Of a stretch of 64,000 bases of DNA, positions 12,801 to 24,229 are shown piece by piece. Location: NCBI RefSeq assembly GCF_965363235.1, contig NC_134842.1:31558958-31622957 (forward strand), given 5' to 3'. Each line of letters begins with the position of its first letter. Within the stretch, counting starts at the first letter, position 1. The position numbers and the translations under genes are program-made. This DNA is from Mytilus galloprovincialis (taxonomy: Eukaryota; Mollusca; Bivalvia; Mytilida; Mytilidae). The notes under the pieces are model-generated. The model was not told the origin of the DNA. It was given only the letters and a program-made list of their open reading frames with translations, and searched no databases.

Positions 12801-14450
12801 GAAACAAACGTATACATCATCTAAATATGCTACTGCAATATTGTCTATATATAATCTTAATTTTAGGCACAGTTGGTGTTCAACCTTGTCCCGAGGGAAG
12901 ACATAGGTGCGACAATGGAGAATGTGTTACAAACAGAAATGAATGTCCAGCACAAACAACTATACCAGAGGTATCCACATCCATTGTAGAATCATCAACT
13001 CAAAATATGAAAGAGACAACACTAACAAACACATTTCAGAAACAATCGTTTACATTATACACATTATCTAAGTATGACATTCAACCAACGGCAACACATT
13101 CCATACTTGATAGTTCAAGAATAGATACGACGTCTTTGGTTAAAGCCGTTACAACTCCAGCTGATGATCACGATCCTGATAGCAAAAATAACAATCTTTA
13201 TTGTAAGTACAATGTAGTGAAATTACCGTTAATACATCCAACTTTTTTGATACGAATTCTGTTATTGAACGTAGAGCGTGCAATAATAGACCAACAAGCA
13301 AACTGACTTTTATGGGAATTTGTAAGGGAACAGATTTTAAATATTTCTAACAGCATGTTATACAAAATACACTTTAACAGATAGAGGTGTCCTATGCACA
13401 TTTTTATTTAGATACACACTCTTAGTATCACACTAGCAATTATAATAAAAACGTGTCTGTACAATATGTTTAGATATTTGTTCTACCAGACTGTGCAGAC
13501 ACCTGTTTTATCCAGAGCCTATATAATATGGTTGTTCTCCTTTAATGATCAAAAATATAAAACTATCGTTTTATTTTTTTGTGATAGATTAACAACTTTT
13601 AAAATCGATCATAATATGCCAAAATAATTTTCGATTTAGGCTCTTCTAAGTCTATAATATTTCTTTAAAGGATTTTTCATTTGCGTTCGTCAAACAGTTT
13701 TAAACCTGTAGACCAGGCGTAAATAACACTAGTTTGAAATCTAGTTTTTTGTAAACGGTTTTAATGATTGTTAAAACTACTAGCGAATAAAACTTTTATC
13801 TTGAAAAAAAAATTAATGTGTCTATCCTGCAATCATTAACCAATATAAGTTTGATATAAAAAGTAAATAATTTAAGTCATGAATATGACAGTTATTGTCC
13901 ATTTGTTTGATGTGTTGTAGTTTTTATTTTACTATTTGAATACGGACTTTCCGTTTTTGTTATTTTACTTTTAATGATACGGTTGTATGCTGCATAACAC
14001 GTGTCCCTGAATGAACCTTTAATTGTTGACATATACATATAAAAAGAACCCAGTACACAACACAGATAATTGTGAATCATGATTACTCTTTGTCAAATAT
14101 GGACAGCTTTTTGCAATTGTACAAGTTTTGGTGAAAATAAAAAGCTAACAGTTGTGAAAATAGTTGCACAGATACAGCATTGAAGCAAATGCATTCTGGC
14201 GAATGGCTGATTTCTTTTGGCACAGATCTCGGCAAATCGTATACGACAATCGTTGACATAGGGATATCGTCATTGATATGAACACAATACAAACGTAGTA
14301 TGTAGTATTCTATGTCTTTATGTTCTTGATAATACTTCCTTGATTTTATTGTTTTCAGACTTGCTATTACTACTGTTGCTGATACCGATCTGTGTGTTTG
14401 GATATTATTTATGGAACCGGCAAAGAACAAGAGAAAATGAAATTGTATAG
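9774..14450 (+). CDS. Gene A: short LDLa / half-LDLa single-pass membrane protein (4 coding exons)
   Basis: Exons: 9774-9866 (coding from ATG 9807), 10688-10805, 12867-13202 and 14359-14450 (TAG at 14448). All junctions are GT-AG and join in frame, giving 201 residues. Residues 1-20 are a hydrophobic leader ([20 protein letters not shown]). Residues 25-60 form one LDLa domain with six cysteines and an intact calcium box ([11 protein letters not shown]). Residues 67-86 form a four-cysteine half module (CPEGRHRC, then GEC and NEC). Residues 87-170 are a Ser/Thr-rich linker. Residues 173-190 are a Leu-rich membrane span ([18 protein letters not shown]), followed by a basic tail of about 11 residues. 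LDLa domains bind basic patches on ligands through calcium-held loops; the ligand here is unknown. It is a paralogue of genes B and C but has a much shorter stalk and no long cytoplasmic tail. Intron 1 is phase 0 here, phase 1 in B and C. Confidence 0.85.
9962..10240 (+). repeat. Interspersed repeat family 6 in gene A intron 1
   Basis: Shares the AAACCAGGTTCAATCCAC and GACTTTCCGTTTTGAATTTT blocks with copies at 3368-3495 (inverted), 13876-13975 and 15355-15457. It also resembles the 3' tail next to the Penelope-like element near 4640-4740. Confidence 0.65.
10688..10805 (+). CDS. Gene A exon 2, LDLa domain
   Basis: 118 nt between a CAG acceptor and a GTAAGT donor. Encodes NEFQC, SGQCI, LRC and [11 protein letters not shown]. 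The last LDLa cysteine codon is split across the following intron and is restored by exon 3. Confidence 0.9.
10834..10941. repeat. 108-bp imperfect palindrome in gene A intron 2
   Basis: Outer arms are AATAGTTATC and GATAACTATT; inner arms are TGGTGTGTCAGTGT and ACACTGACACACCA. It starts 28 bases after the exon 2 donor. Its size fits a small foldback element. Confidence 0.75.
12138..12421. mobile_element. MITE-like element with GTACCACC terminal inverted repeats (gene A intron 2)
   Basis: 284 bp bounded by CTTAAGGTGGTAC and GTACCACCTTAAAG. Non-coding. The superfamily is not assigned because the target duplication cannot be separated from the inverted repeat. Confidence 0.8.
12621..12832 (+). 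pseudogene. Decayed tandem copy of the gene A half-LDLa / stalk exon
   Basis: This roughly 210-bp stretch matches the end of the intron plus the first half of the next exon (12833-13080). Shared blocks include GAAATGAA, AAATCATCAACTCAAAATAT and AATTTCAGAAACAAACG. Translated in the ancestral frame it reads [19 protein letters not shown], so three of the four half-LDLa cysteines are lost, and a stop follows in the stalk. The acceptor-like TAATCTAG is still present at 12648. It is a relic of an exon duplication within gene A and is probably not spliced. Confidence 0.8.
12867..13202 (+). CDS. Gene A exon 3, half-LDLa module and short Ser/Thr stalk
   Basis: 336 nt from a TTTTAG acceptor to a GTAAGT donor, phase 1 on both sides. 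Its first two bases complete the last LDLa cysteine. It then encodes [14 protein letters not shown] and a stalk rich in Thr and Ser (for example [16 protein letters not shown]). Confidence 0.88.
13876..13975 (+). repeat. Partial copy of interspersed repeat family 6
   Basis: Contains the ATATGACAGTTATTGTCCAT to GGACTTTCCGTTTTTG block, in gene A intron 3. Confidence 0.55.
14359..14450 (+). CDS. Gene A exon 4, membrane span, short tail and stop
   Basis: TTTTCAG acceptor. The first two bases complete a Tyr codon, followed by seven Leu, [22 protein letters not shown] and TAG. The basic residues after the span fit a type I membrane protein (tail inside). Confidence 0.87.
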
Positions 14451-15954
14451 ACAGGGATATAGGTAATAACTTCACGTAATTATTCTCTTTATTATGCAAT
14501 CACACATCAATTAAAAAACAAACGGACAAAAGAGTATATTTCCTAATGATACAAACTTTCACCAGAGATCAAATTACGTGGGTATTAGCAACTAATGGTT
14601 ACCGTTCGGTCTTCAAATTAATCAATATCTATTCTTTATATATAATAAGCTCTAAGACTGTAATAAAAAGATATTCAATTTAAAAAATAGAACCAGAGAA
14701 GTGGTTTATGCTGGAATAAATAAAAGAACAATAAGTTTGACATCACCAAACGACTAACACTGAACTGTATGCGCTTGACTATAAAGTATATTGAATGATC
14801 AGACATGTTTGAGAGGGGTTAAACCTTCCTACATCCGGAACAGGTGTGTATTTATAAACTTGATCGCCACTAAGCAGAGAAAAACTTATCAAAAAGACAA
14901 CAAGCCCAAGGTACTAATCTAAGTGCACTCGTAGTTTCAACCAGCTTCTTAGAAACCTATTAAAAAACTTGCAAGAGAAAATAATAGTTACTGCATAGTT
15001 ACTTATGGCATAAATGAAGGGCCGTTATCCTAATCCAAGTTCATCTAAATATTTTCAAATTATCATGATCATAAGCTTAAATTAAGAAATATAAATTTAT
15101 TAGTAACTAATGTTTTCTATCAATTCTAGGAATGGAAATACTAAGAATAAAAGAAATTGAACAAATTCATCCTTTTTCAAACTATTGCAAACTCAGGAAA
15201 TGGTTAAGATATTCTCACAGAATACATCTTCACTTGGTGCTAATGTTGATTGAATTGATCACGTTGAACTAGAAATATGATCATAAATAGTATTACCAGA
15301 TTGTATTCTACATTCGTTATTTGCAATATCAACGAATATCACAATACGTTTACAAGCGAGGAGTATGAGAGTTGCTATCCATTCATTTGATGTGTTTGAG
15401 CTTTTCCTTCTGCCATTTGATTAATTAGGGACTTTCCTTTTTGAATTTTCCGTGGAGTTGAGAGGGGTTAAACCTTCCTACATCCGGATTTTACTTTTAT
15501 ACCATCAGCACCATTCCATGTGCCACTGATAGAGCATGAACTGCATTCAGCCTATGCCTAACACCTAAGTGCATTCATCTGTTGCTAGCCTTTGCAACAA
15601 TGTTCTTTATTGCATTAAATATAATTTAACACAGTCTAGTCTAACTGCCATCTCAAGATAAAGTGGGAACATTCTTAAATGTGTCTGTTATCTATTATAA
15701 CTGATTACGAATGACAAAAGCGTATTACATAAAACAACTAGAAACATCACTTTGTAAACTCCATGCGTTCAAATCACTTTTAAGAATTTACCTTCATTAC
15801 CTTCGTCGGAAACGCTCAAAAATGAATATTTGAATACCGTTGAATACCAAATGTCGTGGTTTTCTTTGATACAGTTGAAACACGAATTAAATGATCAACG
15901 AAGTACCTATTTTCTATAGGATTTGTATGTAAAGTTAAGTAAAACCACGAAATC
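14451..15954 (+). other. Gene A 3' region and intergenic spacer
   Basis: Overlapping AATAAA signals at 14715-14724 are the likely poly(A) site of gene A. A possible relic of a fifth exon begins at 15130 (see findings). An exact 30-nt direct repeat occurs at 14810-14839 and 15459-15488. A short copy of repeat family 6 is at 15355-15457. No other gene is seen. Confidence 0.45.
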
Positions 15955-15959
15955 TAGTA

Positions 15960-16160
15960 CCTTAAATAAACTCATCATAGATACCAGGACTAAATTTAGT
16001 ATAAACGCCAGACGCGCGTTTCGTCTACAAAAGACTCATCAGTGACGCTCGAATACAAAAAAGGTAAAAAGGCCAAATAAAGTACGAAGTTGAAGAGCAT
16101 TGAGGACCAAAATTCCTAAAAGTTTTGCCAAATACAGCATAAAAAGATACAAGTTTTCCT
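15960..16160 (-). repeat. Interspersed repeat family 4, inverted copy
   Basis: Matches the + copy at 44790-44960 in reverse: CGCGTTTCGTCTACAAAAGA, GACTCATCAGTGACG and TTGAAGAGCATTGAGGACC blocks. Non-coding, short and SINE-like in size, but no RNA polymerase III boxes were identified. Confidence 0.7.
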
Positions 16161-16550
16161 CAATATGAAAATTGATACCCACGAAAATAAATGAATCCAC
16201 ATTACCTTTGTAAAACAACCGAAACAGTTGAGGAGCTATATATGTATATATGACCAAACAGAACAAAAAAAGATTTTTTTAAATACATCTACTTTGAACT
16301 TTGTCTCAGACAGTTGATTCAGATTGACATTTGATGAGTGTCGACAAAATATTAATAGAGTGAAAAACATTGTAGCTGAAGAGTTCTTTAGGTTAAAAGG
16401 CATTTCCTAGAAAAAAAGCGACTGGAATTGTAAGACCATAATAAAAAGCTTAAGGTAAACTCGATTTAGAAAACACGTGATTCCTGAAATAAAATTCGAA
16501 AATATTTTATTGAACCCATTTTGTTTTGGTTCGATACATGATGGGGAAAA

Positions 16551-17130
16551 AAAACGGAAACGCTACTGTTTCCAGGAAATTTACGACAGATTATTATAAA
16601 TTTGAGTGCACCCGATTTTAAAATATACAAGAAGATGGACAGATATGCCTTTTGATATTTATTCATATTTTATTTTCTCTTTAAAACAAATTTGCTCATT
16701 TATTAAAGTGACAATCCCCTCAAAAAGTAAATGATCTTCTAACCGGAACATAAAAGAATTTTGTTAAAATATTGCATAGGTTATATTATTTTACTATTGG
16801 TAAAGTACGTTAAACTGGTATCTGATACACGACCGATTACATGTACCTAATAATAAGATATTTGTCATTTTGTATTCAAATGTATACACGGAGGTCACTT
16901 TTAGCAAATATGTTAATTCAATTAAAATTCACAAAGAATAGTTTTTTTTAAGTATTTGTAATTTTATGTAATAATGTCTACACGGAAGTTACATTTTTTA
17001 GTGAATATGGTAATTTAATTGTATTCTTCAATTAAACATTCTACATGTATCACTTTCATATAAACTTCCATAACCTTTTTAAGTCAAAGGAAGTGATTTC
17101 AAATAATCTCCAATTACACGAATAATCATA
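16551..17130 (+). repeat. Duplicated segment, copy 1
   Basis: About 550 bp matching 18307-18833 in the same orientation (for example ACGCTACTGT, CAAATTTGCTC/GAAATTTGCTC and ATAGGTTATATT). Inside it, a roughly 97-bp unit is itself repeated (about 16858 and 16955). Non-coding. Confidence 0.75.
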
Positions 17131-17654
17131 ATATAATTTTTTCAAATCTTTTTTTCCCCGATTCTTATTAGAGATGATATAATACATTTTGTTTTATTTA
17201 ATGTAAATTTCTGATTGAAATGTGACATTTTGTTATGTGTTGAATTGAATTATGTTCTTACGGGTCGTATCATTTGTGCAATGATTATTTATAAATACAA
17301 GAAAATGAGGGGAGTCAAAAATAAAAACACAAACAAAATTAGCCTAATCCATTTATTATGCATTATTTAATGCGTTGAAACCTTAGGTGGGCATCGATAA
17401 ATTATATCAAAACTTATAACATTGTTGACGAATAGTTCATAAACTTATAGAACACATATCGTGCATAATTGTGACTCGACATATAAGACCGCATACTTAT
17501 GAACTTATGCTAATGAGGGGAAAGAGACAGGCTAATTGCTGGAATAATCTTTGCGATACACGGTAACACAAAAAAGGTTACAAATTCCTTTAAACTTTGA
17601 AACACTTTCCCGAATCAATTTTTGTCGTACGATAAAATTGAGAATTGAAATGGG

Positions 17655-18290
17655 GAATTTGTTAAAGGTACAACAACCCGACCATAGAGCAGACAACAGC
17701 CGAAGGCCACCAATGTGTCTTCAATATAGCGATTAACTCCGACATTCGGAGGCGTCCTTCAGCTGGCCCCTAAACCTATATGCATACTAGTTCAGTAAAA
17801 ATGGACGTCATACTTAACTCCGAATTATACACAAGAAACTAAAATTAAAAAGCATACCAGACTTACAAAGACCAGAGGTTCCTAACTTGGAACAGGCGCA
17901 CAATTGCGGCGGGGTTAAACATGTTTTTTGATCTCAACCCTCTAGCCAATGTAAAAAAAACAAACGCACAACAATACACAGAGTAAAACTCAGTTTAAGA
18001 GAAGTCCGAGTCCGATGTGAGAATATGAAATAAAAGAAAATAAACAAAATGACAATAATAATAAATAACAACAGGCTACTAGCAGTTACTGACATGCCAG
18101 CTCCAGACCTCAATTTAACTGATTGAAAGATTACGTCTTTATCATTTGGAAATCAGGTATAATCCCTCCGGTTAGGGTTTTAGTATTATACCATCATGAT
18201 ATGTATGAGAAGAACATAACCCGTGTCATGCCAACAACATGGTTTTAGAATATATGTGTTTAATTCCGATGCAAATACCCGATATTTACA
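17655..18290 (-). repeat. Interspersed repeat family 2, inverted copy
   Basis: Reverse complement of the copy at 33255-33745. Shared blocks include AACAACCCGACCATAGAGCA and AGACAACAGCCGAAGGCCAC (sense at 33,66x). It carries a GTTAAACATG stretch and a CCAGACCTCAA end also seen at 50140. No coding capacity. Confidence 0.75.
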
Positions 18291-18306
18291 TGCCCATAAT
18301 TAGTAA

Positions 18307-18833
18307 AAACCGAAAACGCTACTGTGACACATTCACCGCTAATTTTCACGCACTTCAGTATTGATCGATTTAAAAACTGACAAGAATGCGGACAAATATG
18401 CCTTTTTTTGTGTTTATTCATATATCCATTTAAAAGAAATTTGCTCCTTTAGTTAAGTGACAATCTCTTCAAAAAGAAATTCATCTTCTAATCGGAGCAT
18501 AAAGATATTTTGTTAAGATATTACATAGGTTATATTTTACTATTGATAGAGTACTTTAAATTAGTATCTTATTCATAACTGATAACATGGTATTGAAATA
18601 TTTGTCATCTTGCATTTAAATGCTGTCAAGGAAGTCATTTAGTTTTAAATATGTTAATTCAATTTAAATTCACGACTACTAACTACCTGGTACTTAAGGT
18701 TTTGTAATTTTGTGTAAAAATGTTCACAAGGAAGATACATTTTTTAGTGAATATGTTAATCATATTCAAAATCTTTCAATAAACAGTTTACATATATATC
18801 ATATTGAAATAATCTTTAATTACACGGATAAGC
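18307..18833 (+). repeat. Duplicated segment, copy 2
   Basis: Partner of 16551-17130, more diverged. A short piece of the same unit (AATTACACGAATATGCATAA) recurs near 21150. Confidence 0.72.
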
Positions 18834-19358
18834 ATATCTCTATTTCGCAATCAATGAGTATATGTGTTTTCAATTCTAACATTAGGTCCTTCAAACGCTT
18901 GGTAAAATATGAATATATTGTTTGGGCTGTTCCGATCGTTCTCCCACGTCATATGCTTTTTAATGAATGAGCTACCCGACGTCATAGAACTATGACGTTA
19001 GAATATAAGAATACTACGGGAAAATACATGCTTGTAAAACCAAAAATCATCACAAACAAGGAAACGTAAACAAACGATGCTCAAATGTGTTATATAAGCC
19101 ATTCTGTTTATACTTATACGACACATTAGTACAATTGTCATTTAGATTCATCCAAACCTATCTAAATATGTTATTGTATTTAGTTTAAGCATAGCATGCC
19201 ACTTATTTAGTTTGCTCCGTTCTTGTACGTCAATTTAATAGTGCGTTTATTTATAGGCACGGCAAATAATGCCTTAACCTAGAGCGCTCCGATCCAAAAC
19301 AATAGCCGTATTTTTCTTATTAGAATCGAAATAATCATTGTAAAATAATTGTCATAAA

Positions 19359-19797
19359 GGTGTAATACCACCATTGATTTTCCCCTATTAGTCTTTGTTA
19401 GATTTGCACTTTTCAAAAAAATGTGCAGAGTTTATCTTTGTTTCAAATAAAGAAATACTTGGCATTAGTAAAGTTTTATCCTGACCAGTTCTATAGAAAA
19501 AATTCACATAACATTTCATTGCATATAAAAAAAAAAAAACATCATTGGAAGTTAACCAATCAAATTTCTCCCCTTATTTGATCTGTGTACAAGGTTAGTC
19601 AACAAAATTTCCTATAGAAATCCCAAATAAAAAATAATGGTGTTTGGAAATACCCAAGACATATGTTTATGACACAGAAATGGTTTTACTGCACTAATAT
19701 GTAGGATTAATTACCTACAACTGTCAAATTCAAGGGAATATTTTTTTCGACCTACTTTCGTAGGATGTGACGTACCATGATTTGGTGGTATTACACC
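19359..19797. mobile_element. MITE-like element with GGTGTAATACCACC termini, copy 1
   Basis: 439 bp bounded by GGTGTAATACCACC and GGTGGTATTACACC. It is nearly identical to copy 2 at 20617-21084 but lacks about 25 internal bases. Non-coding. TAAA flanks both ends, a possible target duplication. Confidence 0.85.
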
Positions 19798-20616
19798 TAA
19801 AGAAGACATTTTTGTTCAATAAACTGAATGTGACTTTTTTCCTTTGTAATACTAGTTTTTTCAAGCATTTCTGTTAACTTTTGTCATAATCAGTTCAATA
19901 GTTTGAGAAAAATCTAGTATAATGAAAGACGACATCTACAGTGATTCGAGCAAACTGTCTTCGACAAATCCAAATCAAGTCGCATCAAGATAGAATAGAG
20001 TATGGGCCAATAAATGATCAAATATCTATCTTCTCTGCCTACAAACAGTTGAATATGATACACAAGATGATTTTTGGAAGATAAATACCACTAATGGACC
20101 TCTTTGTATTCTTTATAAGGTCTCTTTTGATCAATTTATACCTCTGATTTCCTCAAAATTTCAAATGTTCAGGCCAAAAAATAAAAATAATGGGGTAACT
20201 TTCACTCAGTTATGGTAGAAATGTTATGAGAAATGGGTAATTGAAGCATGTCCTTACGTAAAAATTAAATTTACTCTGCGTTCCAAAAAGGGACATAAAA
20301 GGCTTCTCTTTTAGTAAATAATTTGTCGTTACGGCATTCAAAATAATTTCATTTACTTATAACTATATTTTTATTTAAGAATTTCCTACGAAAATGTTCT
20401 ATCATAGCAGAATATAAGAAATAGTATGGCTTGTTCTGTCAACTGAATATTCATGGTAGAGTCCTATTTCAAGACAATTTTATCATAAAATGTGTTTTGG
20501 AGACTCAATTCACTCAGACTATTTCATTTTTTGAATTATTTCTCTTAAATAGCAAGATATTTTAACACATGAGATTACTCACAAGGTCAAAGGTGCATGT
20601 ACAGTTTCCCATATTA

Positions 20617-21084
20617 GGTGTAATACCACCATTGATTTCCCCCTATTAGTCTTTGTTAAATTTGCACTTTTCAAAAAAAAGGTGCAGAATTTATCTTTGT
20701 TTCAAATAAAGAAATACTTGGCATGAGTAAAGTTTTATCCTGTCCAGTTCTATAGAAAAAAATTCACATTACATTTCATTGCATATAAGAAAATAACCAT
20801 CATTGGAAGTTAACCAATCAAATTTCTCCCCTTATTTTATCTGTGTACAAGGTTTAGTCACCATGTAATTACATCAAGATTACAAAATTTTCTATAGAAA
20901 TCCCAAATAAAAAATAATGGTGTTTTGAAATACACAAGACATATGTTTATGACATAGAAATGGTTTTACTGCAATGATATATAGGATTAATTACCTACAA
21001 CTGACAAATTCAAGGGAATATTTTTTTCGACCTACTTTCGTATACAACCGGATGTGACGTGCCATGATTTGGTGGTATTACACC
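20617..21084. mobile_element. MITE-like element with GGTGTAATACCACC termini, copy 2
   Basis: 468 bp, same orientation as copy 1 and 819 bp downstream of it, with the same inverted termini. The high similarity suggests recent movement or duplication. Confidence 0.85.
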
Positions 21085-23465
21085 TAAAGGACCAACCCGT
21101 GGTAAAATCACGATATATTCAAGCCCCCATGAATTATTTCTTAAACAAACTTCAATTACACGAATATGCATAATAGCTTTTTTTCCAATAAATGTAAAAG
21201 TTTGATCAACCAGTTAATCCTTTGATACAGACAACAATCTGCTTAATAACAAGCTTACATATTTACATTAAAGACACATTGGTTTTATTTCGGTATCTAA
21301 TTTTGAACTATTTTAGATATAACAATCAGTTGTCTGTCATCTTCATTGCGAAATACCTACATTTCATGTATGTTTCATTATGATACGTGTTTTGATTGGC
21401 TGACAGCAATCTCGCGTCGTTCTGAAATTAACCTTGATATCGAAATGAAATGTAACATTCATGATAACACGAGCTTCAACAATAAAATGCACAGGTAAAT
21501 GATAGCAAAACTTGGTACAAATCGTGTTTTCATGATTCATTAGAAAAAAATGAAATTTAATTATAAGTATTGAATGTTTTTTTTTGTAATGTTATATTTG
21601 TTGTTTTCACAATTTACCGCTAATATGTAAGTTATAGAAAGTATGTTTGGATTAGGATTTATTATGTGTTCTTGTATGCAAATTTGTCTTATATTACGTG
21701 ATACCACAGCTAACTACTGCATCACAATTTGAAACATTTGACGTCTTTGTGTTTAAAAACAGATTGCTGCATGAAGTAATGGGTTTGTTCAAAGACGTCA
21801 GAAGTACATTTGAAGATCGGCGTTATAAAAGTAAAACATAACTGTCACATTGGCAGTAGAGGTCATACAGTTCAAAAGGGAATCAATGACATATGACAAA
21901 ACAAGGATTAGTATTGAAAAAATATCTTCATTGTGGATTACTTATTGATTCACAGTTGCAATATCCCTTTACATTATAATGTCTAAGAAGATATATTATA
22001 TTGTTTAGGGTACCCGGTTTTTTAAAGTTATGCATCTATTTATTATTGTTTCTTAACTATCGTAGTTATTGTATATCATATACACGAATATTGACACCGT
22101 TATTATTGATTTTTGATATAATTGAATGTATTATTGTCATTAAAACAAAATAAAAACTTTAAATAATATACATTTCCTTCTCTCCATGACAGTCAGTGGT
22201 ATCAATTTACTTACTGTGGAAATCCCCATACTTTATATTCAATGATCTGTATCTATTTAATGCGTAAAACAGGTGTGTTGTGTGATTTTCTATATGTTGA
22301 TATACAAAACGTTTTAAAGTAAGTAAATATTAGTTAAATATTAGTGATCATATTAACCTGAAAGAATTGTCAAAGGTTATTACTTAACCTCTGTCATAAA
22401 CTATTGTAAGATTTTTTATTTTATTTAATAAGTTGTCTATTATTTTATTTCCTGTCTTTATTTATATAAATTGCTTATTATTTCGTCTCTTACCATGCAT
22501 TGGATCAAGCTTTTTAACAGTTGACATCCTCGTTCTTTGATCTAAGGTAGATAGTTTTCCACTACTAATGACACCCCACCTCCATTTTTTGTAACTACCA
22601 TAATGAAAAACAAATATAGCAAAAAATATATGTGGTCTTTAGTTAATCACAATAATGACCCGAAATCACAGTTATTTCGTAGTGCATTTCTTTTAGACAA
22701 TAAATGCGAATTAAAAAAAACGCACCCGCTCTATCTCAAAAGAATTTTTACAGTGTAGTGTACTACTAGTTGGACAAATACTATCAAATTTATAGACACT
22801 TCTACCAGCTCTAACTCAAAATATTGACAATTCTTTGTTAAGGGAGTATAAAATTCAGTTTGACAGCTTGAGACGTAATAAAACATGACCTTTTATTACT
22901 GGACCAAATCACTACTTAACATAAAGATTCAGCACCCAAATTGTTTTTTAACATGTAATTACATCACCTATTTAATATTTCATGTATTAAATATCAAGAA
23001 ATAAATTGAGAAAGTGTACTAAATAAAAAATGCAAGTTATACACTGTTCACACTAGGGACTATATTCGTAGACAACGAAAACCAAAGGATGATAACTGTG
23101 TCCTCGGACCTAATAAACATACAAATAACAGAAGGAGTCCATGAAGATCATTGTCGATTGATAATGACAAACTATACCACAGTCTACTTTGTCATGTTGA
23201 CAATTAAATTTCATAAACAATCCTGTCAGAAAGACCAACGTTTGAAATAATGAATATACACATACAGAATTCTGTCTTTCAACAAGCATTTTTAAAAAAT
23301 GCGAAGTAAATACATGAAAGTGTTTAACATAACACAAAAATACCAATAGTAAATATCCGTAAGGAAACAAATTTAAATTCTATAAATTGCATATGAAGTG
23401 TCTATTTAAACACATTTGTATTGCAAGATTTTGAAGCAACTTTCGTTTAAAAACAACAAAACATC
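21085..23465. other. Intergenic, no gene seen
   Basis: AT-rich sequence with no convincing exon, splice pair, repeat or RNA gene. Only short, motif-free reading frames. Confidence 0.45.
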
Positions 23466-23469
23466 TGTT

Positions 23470-23915
23470 TACCCAGGCCACGTCCACTTATATTTTTGTC
23501 CATCTGATGAGTTAAGCTTTTTTCAACTGTTTTTTTATAGTTCGTTCTTATGTTGTATTGTTAGACCACTGTCCTAGCTTAGGGGAGGATTGGGATCCCG
23601 CTTACATGTTTAACCCCGCCTCATTGTGTATGTCTGTGCCTGTTCCAAGTCAGGAGCCTTTAATTTAGTGGTTGTCGTTTGTTTATGTGTTACATATTTG
23701 TTTTTCGTTCATTTTTTGTACCTAAAAAAGGCCGTTAATTTTCTCGTTTGAATTGTTCTACATTGTTATATCTGGGCCTTTTATAGCTGACTATGCGGTA
23801 TAAGCTTTGCTCATTGTTGAAGGCCGTACGGTGACCTATAGTTGTTAATTTCTGTGTCATTTTGGTCTCTTGTGGATAGTTGTCTCATTGGCAATCATAC
23901 CACATCTTCTTCTTT
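23470..23915 (+). repeat. Interspersed repeat family 1
   Basis: Well-preserved + copy: from a GGCCACGTCCACTTATATTT region, through GACTATGCGGTATAAGC and GGCCGTACGGTGACCTATAG, to CATTGGCAATCATACCACAT. A fragment of a related unit follows at about 24088-24170. Confidence 0.8.
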
Positions 23916-24229
23916 ATACCTAAAGTTCCTAAATACAATATATCGCCGGCGAACAGCAGATGTTTTATACCAGGAACCTATTGTTCAGTGATTTCATTTG
24001 TTGATGTGGTTCATATATTTTTCTTGGTTCTTTGTTTTTACAGTCTAGACCGTTTGTTTTTATGTTTGAATAGCTTGTACTAGTCATATTGGGGCCCTTT
24101 ATAGCTTGTAACATTGCCTTTTAGTGTGAGACAAGTCACCTTGTTGAAGACCGTACTTTAACATATAGTACTCTACTTTTTATACGAACGCAAACATTTT
24201 AATTTTTCGTCGTATATTGCTATCACGTT

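Noticed and set aside
18710-18970. 86-codon + frame between repeats
   Set aside because: It overlaps the duplicated non-coding segment, and the corresponding copy at 16.9-17.1 kb does not keep the frame.
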